Origin: Desulfobacteraceae bacterium
GTDB lineage: Bacteria; Desulfobacterota; Desulfobacteria; Desulfobacterales; Desulfobacteraceae
Assembly (NCBI GenBank): GCA_022712835.1
Contig: JAFLJU010000275.1
Span: 1 to 12,843 of the forward strand
Length of the DNA stretch: 12,843 nucleotides
Reading direction: 5' to 3'
Shown here: one piece after another, positions 7,647 through 12,843 of the stretch
Layout of the letters: every line of letters starts with the position of its first letter
How positions within the stretch are numbered: position 1 is the stretch's first letter
The notes under the pieces: generated by a model
Database searches by the model: none
What the model saw: the letters and a program-made list of their open reading frames with translations, nothing else
What the model was told of the DNA's origin: nothing
Made by a program: the position numbers and the translations under genes

Positions 7647-7719
7647 GCGTAAAAAGTATCTGGTTAGGGAAGTTTTGTTTCATTTGATTTATCTTAATTT
7701 TATGTGAAATACACCATCA

Positions 7720-9951
7720 ATGAAGAGCTTGAAGAAGCGTTTGAAAATGTTTAAACAGATTCAATGGACCCTGTTTTTGATAGGGCTTTTGATTACCCTC
7801 TGCCTGGTCAGCATTTATGTGTTTAAACCGACCTATTTGAAGCTGATGGAATATAGGCTATATGATGTATTCCTCCAAAAAACCATTGTTAAAAATAAGC
7901 CAAGTTCCGTCGTTGTGGTTGACATTGATGAGTACAGCATTGAAAAATTCGGCCAATGGCCCTGGCCGAGATATCGTGTCGCTCTGCTGCTGAAAAAGAT
8001 CCAGATGGCCGGTGCCCTTGCTGTGGGGAATGATATTCTGTTCGGAGAGCCCGACGGAACTTCCCCTGTGGTAATAAAAAAAATGCTCAAGCGGGATCTT
8101 CAGCTTGAGGTTAAGTTTTCTGGATTGCCCAAGCAATTGATGGACAATGATCAATTGCTTGCCGATGTTCTTGGGACAGGCCCCTTTATTCTTGGGTATT
8201 CCTTTTCTTTTGCCCCAGAGGAATCGTTAGGTTTGGGAAAAGGAGGTTTGCCTCCTTTCAAGGTCTCACAAATCCGGGGTAGTAATTCAAAACCGGCGGA
8301 CAAATATCTGATTTCAGCTTTCAGGTGTGTTCCCCCCCTGCCACAGCTTTTGGAATCCGCTGGTCATGCAGGATTTATGAATACCCTTACAGATATTGAT
8401 GGGGTGTTGCGAAGGGTTCCTTTGATGATTTCCTGGAAGGGAAAGATATACCCCCATCTGTCCCTTGCGACTCTGGTGACCGCCTTGGAAGGTAAAATTG
8501 GCGATCCCATCGTCAAGGTTACCCAAGGGGGGATCGAATCCCTTAAAATGGGAAATACCATTATTCCTTTAGAAGCCAACGGATCCATGCTTATTAATTA
8601 CAAGGGACCCGGCCACACCTTTTCCTATATCCCGGCAGGACACGTGTTGGAAGACAGGGTATCTCCCGGAGCCCTTGACAAGAAGGTGGTTTTTTTGGGG
8701 TCTTCCGCCGCAGGTCTCATGGATATAAGGGTGTCTCCCCTGGATGCGGTGTTCCCCGGGGTGGAAGTCAACGCCACCATCGTGGATAATATTTTGAATC
8801 AGGACTTTATCCGCAGACCGGACTGGGTTCCCGGTCTGGAACTTTTGGCGATCTTTGTTTGGGGGATTGTCACCACCATTTTGATCGGTTGGGCCAGCGG
8901 ATGGCTGACATTGCCGATAACAGCGATGTTGGGAGCCTGTGCCTGGTATGGCGGGATCTTTAGTCTGAAAACCCATCATATCTGGATATCTCCTTTATTT
9001 CCTTTGCTGGTAGTGGGGGCAAATTTTTCCCTGTTGAATCTGTTTAAATTTTGGTTTTCGGAACGGAAAAAGAAATTTTACCGGTCTGCCTTCAGTAAAT
9101 ATGTTTCCAAGGCGGTGGTGGATCAGATCAGCGAGTCCCCTGAAAAGATGAGTCTGGACGGCGAGGAAAAACAGATCACCATTATGTTTGCCGATATTCG
9201 CAGTTTCACCTCCCTGTCTGAACGTTTGTCCCCCACCCAGGTGACCATGCTGCTCCACGATTATTTTACACCGGTGACGAAAAGTATCATCAAAAATCAC
9301 GGCACCCTGGATAAATTTATTGGGGATGCCGTGATGTGCTTTTGGAATGCCCCTCTTGACGTGAAAAACCATGAGGCCCTGGCCGTTAAAACAGGTTTTG
9401 AAATGCTGTCAGCCCTTGTGGAATTGAACCGGGTGTTCATCGATAAATACGGAATACAAATTGATATCGGTATCGGGATTCATTCCGGGAAATGCCGGGT
9501 GGGGAACATGGGATCCGCTGACCTGTTTGATTATACCATTATCGGAGACAACGTAAATCTGACCTCCCGGCTGGAGGGGTTGACCAAATTTTACGGGGTG
9601 AAACTTATGGTCAGTGAGGTCATGGTAACCAAATTATCTTTACCCATGCAGTTCCAGGAGTTGGATCGGGTCAGGGTTAAGGGAAAAAACGAGCCGGTGG
9701 GGATCTATACCGTCTATCTGCCCAGCACCGAAGAAAAACAATCTCTTGAGTCAGAATTGCAGGCATATGAACAGGGGCTTGTGGCATATAAAACCAAACA
9801 CTTTGATAAAGCCCATGAAATTTTCCAAACCCTTTGCCGGCAATATCCGGATAGAAAGGTAAATAAGATTTATCTGGAACGAAGTTCCTTTTTCATTGAA
9901 AATCCACCCGATATCGATTGGGATGGGGTTTTTACCCACCAAACTAAATAA
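7720..9951 (+). CDS. CHASE2-domain adenylate cyclase (class III)
   Basis: 743 aa. Membrane helix 1 (about 15-34) is followed by a large periplasmic CHASE2 sensor (about 40-365) with DIDEYSIEKFGQWPWPR and VFLGSSAAGLMDIR. Three more helices lie at about 371-391, 394-414 and 421-442. The cytoplasmic cyclase domain spans about 480-668. Metal-binding Asp492 (ADIRSF) and Asp536 (FIGD), purine-specifying Lys532 and Thr606, and catalytic Asn613 and Arg617 are all present. The Lys/Thr pair predicts ATP as substrate and cAMP as product. The tail (about 675-743) contains a short TPR-like helical pair and ends in DIDWDGVFTHQTK, an ending I associate with complete members of this family. The ATG at 7720 lacks a clear ribosome site; Met10 is an alternative. 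It is divergent from the secretion operon and shares a 204-nt upstream region, so co-regulation is likely. Confidence 0.94.
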   Translation: MKSLKKRLKMFKQIQWTLFLIGLLITLCLVSIYVFKPTYLKLMEYRLYDVFLQKTIVKNKPSSVVVVDIDEYSIEKFGQWPWPRYRVALLLKKIQMAGALAVGNDILFGEPDGTSPVVIKKMLKRDLQLEVKFSGLPKQLMDNDQLLADVLGTGPFILGYSFSFAPEESLGLGKGGLPPFKVSQIRGSNSKPADKYLISAFRCVPPLPQLLESAGHAGFMNTLTDIDGVLRRVPLMISWKGKIYPHLSLATLVTALEGKIGDPIVKVTQGGIESLKMGNTIIPLEANGSMLINYKGPGHTFSYIPAGHVLEDRVSPGALDKKVVFLGSSAAGLMDIRVSPLDAVFPGVEVNATIVDNILNQDFIRRPDWVPGLELLAIFVWGIVTTILIGWASGWLTLPITAMLGACAWYGGIFSLKTHHIWISPLFPLLVVGANFSLLNLFKFWFSERKKKFYRSAFSKYVSKAVVDQISESPEKMSLDGEEKQITIMFADIRSFTSLSERLSPTQVTMLLHDYFTPVTKSIIKNHGTLDKFIGDAVMCFWNAPLDVKNHEALAVKTGFEMLSALVELNRVFIDKYGIQIDIGIGIHSGKCRVGNMGSADLFDYTIIGDNVNLTSRLEGLTKFYGVKLMVSEVMVTKLSLPMQFQELDRVRVKGKNEPVGIYTVYLPSTEEKQSLESELQAYEQGLVAYKTKHFDKAHEIFQTLCRQYPDRKVNKIYLERSSFFIENPPDIDWDGVFTHQTK

Positions 9952-9964
9952 TCAGGCTAAATAA

Positions 9965-10012
9965 AAACGGCATTATCCTTTAAGAAAAATTCTTCTCTGG
10001 GTAATGCCGTTT
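9965..10012. terminator. Bidirectional terminator-like hairpin between convergent genes
   Basis: AAACGGCATTA (9965-9975) and TAATGCCGTTT (10002-10012) form a perfect 11-bp stem. The 26-nt loop contains a second small hairpin (AAGAA/TTCTT, 9982-9994). A-rich and T-rich flanks on the two sides give U runs in both directions. It starts 13 nt after the CHASE2 stop and ends 27 nt before the end of the GAF gene, so it can end transcripts of both. Confidence 0.8.
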
Positions 10013-10039
10013 ATTGACTGCACAAAAAGGTTGTGGGTC

Positions 10040-12394
10040 TTATCCCGCCTTCATCTCAATGATATTACTGCTGGCCATGGCTTTCAGATTTACCCCCACT
10101 CTCAGGGCTTTTAATCCACGAACATCGGGCATGTCATCTAATTCCAGCATTTCAAGATCCTTGTCAAGTTTGCCTTTGCCCATGAGAAAATCCATGTGCT
10201 GCTTGATTTCCTTGCCCTCGGCAGGGGTGGAATACACCACTGCAATTTTGTCGGGCTGGGTGAGTCGTTCCCCCGAGCCTTTGATCAGGGCCTTATCCAG
10301 GCGGGATTTTATGATTTCCTGGCGAACGTCATAGGCGCCATCCACATCAAACCGTTTTTCATCAAACCTGAATCGAATGGACAAGGGGGTGTGATTGACC
10401 AGAATCAGGTGGCAGGTATCCAGGGGTACTTTCAGTTCCGGTTTGATTTTCTTTGTATGCCAGGCAAGACCGCAGGAGAGCATCAATTGCCACAGGGTCA
10501 TGTCTTGGATATGAAAATTGGCAAGGCTTTGGCCCTGGTTCATGGAAGCCCCGATATACATCATGTAATCCACGCCATCGGTCTGGCGTTTTTCAAAATA
10601 ATGAGGAAAATCTTTTTGGATCAGGCCGTCTTCTCGGTCTAAAAAACTGGAAAGCGCTTGGTTCAGCTTTGATACGCTTTCTTCATAATCCTTTCTTTTG
10701 TTGTAGATCATGCCAGCAGCAGGATCCAGCAAACGGGTGTAATGGTCAATCTGGCGGGAAATATCGGTTCCCAGTCCCTTAAGGTCTTGAAATGTGGGGG
10801 CAAGCTCTTTGTTTAAAAGTGTAAATACTGCATTTTCGTCACTGGAGGTCACCCCACCTGCAATCTCCTGGATTTTGGAATTGATTCGATATTTATATTC
10901 TTGTAAAATCGGCCAGGGCCTTAAGTTAGAAGCTGTTTCCATGATGCCCAGGGCAAGGGAAAGTTGATCGGTAAGGTCCTGCTGGATTCCCTTATTCCGG
11001 GCCAGAGAGGACCCCCTTATATCGGATTGCCCGAAAAATGGCACCACATCCTTGAAAATAATGGGTTCCATGGTAGATGCGTTATTGTTTTGTTTGAGCC
11101 GTTCCATGTGGCTCATGGCTGCTTGTTCAAACCGCCATTCCACAGAGGGGTGAACCGCTGTACACGTTTCCTTGATAATGGATTGAACATGTTTGTTCAT
11201 TTCATCCATTCCCCTTTTCAATGCTGCGGAAAATATGGGGGTGACCTGCTCCAGGAGCATGGCATCAATAGGACCTAGCTCATTGGGGGTGGTGGTAAAT
11301 ATTTCCAGAATTCCGATGATCTCACCCTGGTAGGACAAGGGGGACAACAGCATGGAACGGATGCCGGCTGCTACCGCCTGTTGTTCGGCCGGAACCAGAT
11401 CGGATTTTTTGGAAAGGTCCGGTATTCGAAGGACCGCATTGTTTTTGGCCGCCTGAATCCAGACCGATCCTTGTACCTCGTTAAGGCTGATGTGATGGGA
11501 GTTGGAGAACAGGCAGTTGATACGGGAGTCACAGTCATTTTTGATGATCATTACCTGATCACCCTGGAGGGCGGCAATCCCCACGGATATCCCCGGCCGT
11601 TGAAATAAGACCTGGAGCCTGGATTCCATGTGCCTGATTCCGTCCGAGGAGAAAATGGCCTGGTGGTCGATCAACTCCCTTTCCAGGGCTGAAATCACTT
11701 CGGATTCGGTTACATCCAGGGCCCGTACAATGGCGAACCCTGTATATTCGAATCGATCCAGGTCAATGTGTTTGGCCAGGATATTAATATCGGTAAGATT
11801 GTTTGTGATCTCATCTCGATCTTTTTCAGACAATTGTTTGGGGCTTTCCAGGGGGGTTATTTTGACAAACTGGAAATCTGTTGTTATCCCGTAATATCGA
11901 GCCAGTCCATTTTCGCCATTGGGATCAACTTTAATGTCCACATTTTCAAGCCGCTGGCAGCTGAATCCGTATATCCGCTCCAATATGAGAAAATAGATTT
12001 TTAGCAGTTTCTTTGAGATTTCTGTTTCATCGTTTTTTTGGAGGGAAGCCTTTAGGGTATTGTCCTTGTCAAGGAACAACCGCTGGAACTCCGGGGTCAC
12101 AAAAAAAGGCTCGGCAGTACAGGGCGTAAGGGCCCCCATAATGTCTCGATTAAAGGAGGCAGCTGGAAAGACAGGGCTCATCAATGGCCGGATGATATCA
12201 TGATATTTTTCAAAATTGTGAATATCCCTGATGGGGCCCTGTAATTGGGGAATCTGACTTATCTTTTCCGTTAATTCCCTGAACATGGACCGCATATGGG
12301 AGCATTCTGGTACCAGATTTTTTTCCCAGAATGCCAATAATGGATCAAGGCTGACAAAAGCTCTGGGCGGATTGCAGATGGTATCTTTTTTCAT
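10040..12394 (-). CDS. Large GAF-domain protein of unknown function
   Basis: 784 aa from the ATG at 12394. A reading frame continues upstream to a TTG, but this ATG has a near-perfect AAGGAGGG ribosome site 5 nt upstream. No signal peptide, membrane helix or DNA-binding motif is visible, so it should be cytosolic. A GAF-like domain lies at about 245-395 (SVGIAALQGDQVMIIKN, then GIRSMLLSPLSYQGEIIGIL). Helical regions flank it on both sides. Just after it is the motif VPFFGQSDIRGSSLARNKGI (about 451-470), which I associate with a family of large GAF proteins of unknown function in Bacteroidetes and deltaproteobacteria. The C-terminal 300 residues have no recognised domain, and there is no kinase, GGDEF, EAL or response-regulator output. 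The gene is monocistronic, with its own promoter and a terminator it shares with the CHASE2 cyclase. A role in sensing a small molecule is inference. Confidence 0.9.
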   Translation of the reverse strand: MKKDTICNPPRAFVSLDPLLAFWEKNLVPECSHMRSMFRELTEKISQIPQLQGPIRDIHNFEKYHDIIRPLMSPVFPAASFNRDIMGALTPCTAEPFFVTPEFQRLFLDKDNTLKASLQKNDETEISKKLLKIYFLILERIYGFSCQRLENVDIKVDPNGENGLARYYGITTDFQFVKITPLESPKQLSEKDRDEITNNLTDINILAKHIDLDRFEYTGFAIVRALDVTESEVISALERELIDHQAIFSSDGIRHMESRLQVLFQRPGISVGIAALQGDQVMIIKNDCDSRINCLFSNSHHISLNEVQGSVWIQAAKNNAVLRIPDLSKKSDLVPAEQQAVAAGIRSMLLSPLSYQGEIIGILEIFTTTPNELGPIDAMLLEQVTPIFSAALKRGMDEMNKHVQSIIKETCTAVHPSVEWRFEQAAMSHMERLKQNNNASTMEPIIFKDVVPFFGQSDIRGSSLARNKGIQQDLTDQLSLALGIMETASNLRPWPILQEYKYRINSKIQEIAGGVTSSDENAVFTLLNKELAPTFQDLKGLGTDISRQIDHYTRLLDPAAGMIYNKRKDYEESVSKLNQALSSFLDREDGLIQKDFPHYFEKRQTDGVDYMMYIGASMNQGQSLANFHIQDMTLWQLMLSCGLAWHTKKIKPELKVPLDTCHLILVNHTPLSIRFRFDEKRFDVDGAYDVRQEIIKSRLDKALIKGSGERLTQPDKIAVVYSTPAEGKEIKQHMDFLMGKGKLDKDLEMLELDDMPDVRGLKALRVGVNLKAMASSNIIEMKAG

Positions 12395-12399
12395 GGTAT

Positions 12400-12407
12400 C
12401 CCTCCTT
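12400..12407 (-). promoter_or_regulatory. Strong ribosome binding site of the GAF gene
   Basis: AAGGAGGG on the minus strand, 5 nt before the ATG at 12394, matches the anti-Shine-Dalgarno sequence almost fully and fixes the start codon. It is far stronger than the sites before the secretion genes. Confidence 0.85.
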
Positions 12408-12420
12408 ATAATATTAAAGC

Positions 12421-12448
12421 ACAATAATCATTTGAGAAATATTGTCAA
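12421..12448 (-). promoter_or_regulatory. Sigma-70-type promoter of the GAF gene
   Basis: On the minus strand a perfect TTGACA (12443-12448) is separated by 16 nt from TATTGT (12421-12426, four of six consensus bases). Transcription would begin near 12414, leaving a leader of about 20 nt that is mostly the ribosome site. Confidence 0.65.
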
Positions 12449-12725
12449 CTTGTACCCACCCTGGGGCCCGGTGCCATCCAACTTAAGCCAGGGCCTCTTC
12501 TTTGGTTATCTGCCACAGCCTCTGCCCACATAAATCAAAGATGCCAACACTGTGTGCAAGCCTTTCCAAAAAGATAAGAATCTATCGAGGTAAAAGAGCT
12601 TTCAATATCATATAAAAAATGAGCCTTCACAGGGATAGCCCGGGGAAATTTTTCAAATTTATAAACCAATTATTTTTTTTATTCTACACGAAAGGCACTA
12701 AAATTCAGCAATTCTTGGTCAAATG

Positions 12726-12753
12726 TGAAATGCACGAATAGATAAGCATTTCA
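12726..12753. repeat. 8-bp inverted repeat upstream of the right-end promoter
   Basis: TGAAATGC (12726-12733) and GCATTTCA (12746-12753) are perfect inverted copies 12 nt apart. They lie 35 nt before a rightward promoter-like sequence, so they could be two half-sites of an operator. Confidence 0.4.
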
Positions 12754-12788
12754 TTCAAAACAATATTTATTTTTCGTAAAGACTTAGA

Positions 12789-12816
12789 TTGAAATCGTGT
12801 AAGTGGCTGATATTAT
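12789..12816 (+). promoter_or_regulatory. Rightward sigma-70-like promoter at the window end
   Basis: TTGAAA (12789-12794) and TATTAT (12811-12816), five of six consensus bases each, are separated by 16 nt. It faces right and would drive a gene beginning just outside the window. No start codon is seen before the end. Confidence 0.5.
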
Positions 12817-12843
12817 AAGGAAAAATAAATCTAGACTTTATCT

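Larger units (their letters stand above)
12449..12843. other. Intergenic region without a convincing gene
   Basis: No supported gene was found. On the minus strand two short overlapping open frames, 12483-12581 (32 codons, no ATG) and 12445-12531 (28 codons), have coding-like composition and could be decayed remnants. An imperfect GC-rich inverted repeat CCCTGG/CCAGGG (12459-12464, 12488-12493) lies among them. From about 12600 onward the sequence is AT-rich with runs of T, as expected for an upstream control region of a gene beyond the right edge. Confidence 0.5.

Noticed and set aside
7703..7718. CRP-type site (TGTGA half-site) upstream of the CHASE2 gene
   Set aside because: Only the left half matches; the right half has two of five consensus bases, and it would lie almost on the start codon.
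8569..8979. 136-codon minus-strand frame opposite the CHASE2 gene
   Set aside because: Shadow of a strongly supported gene; composition is atypical for a protein.
12395..12424. Longer GAF protein starting at a TTG at 12424
   Set aside because: The ATG at 12394 has a near-perfect ribosome site, and the longer frame would begin upstream of the predicted transcript start.

Overview
The window looks like a chromosomal segment of a Gram-negative bacterium of moderate GC content. The combination of a CHASE2-type adenylate cyclase, a peptidase-less type I secretion system with its own glycosyltransferase, and a large GAF-domain protein suggests a deltaproteobacterial, Desulfobacterales-like host. 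That assignment is inference from gene style only; no rRNA, tRNA or marker gene is present.

Layout from left to right. Positions 1-144 (+) hold the 3' end of an unidentified gene. Positions 230-1684 (-) encode a membrane-anchored class III nucleotide cyclase with a HAMP-like linker and a degenerate PilZ-like tail. Next is a tightly packed minus-strand operon, transcribed from about 7.5 kb down to 1.9 kb: TolC-like outer-membrane protein, type I secretion ABC transporter, HlyD-like membrane fusion protein and a family-4-type glycosyltransferase. The last three genes overlap by 4 nt or are separated by 1 nt. Divergent from the operon is a 743-aa CHASE2 adenylate cyclase (7720-9951, +). It converges on a 784-aa GAF-domain protein (10040-12394, -) across a strong bidirectional hairpin. 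The right end (12395-12843) is non-coding as far as can be seen; it carries the GAF gene promoter and a second, rightward-facing promoter-like sequence.

How the genes may work together. The three secretion proteins form a complete type I secretion channel, and the glycosyltransferase probably modifies its cargo or a surface glycan. No RTX or adhesin substrate is encoded here. Two class III cyclases flank the operon and differ at the purine-specifying residues. The CHASE2 protein has the Lys/Thr pair of adenylate cyclases. The other has Glu/Gly, a pair I associate with guanylate cyclases. This suggests cyclic-nucleotide control of secretion or attachment, which is inference.

Most notable observations: (1) the tolC-like gene has its signal peptide in a different reading frame, so a one-base loss at a CCCC run splits the gene; (2) the ABC ATPase lacks both a normal LSGGQ signature and the H-loop histidine; (3) the two flanking cyclases have different predicted nucleotide specificity; (4) hlyD contains a 9-base G tract.
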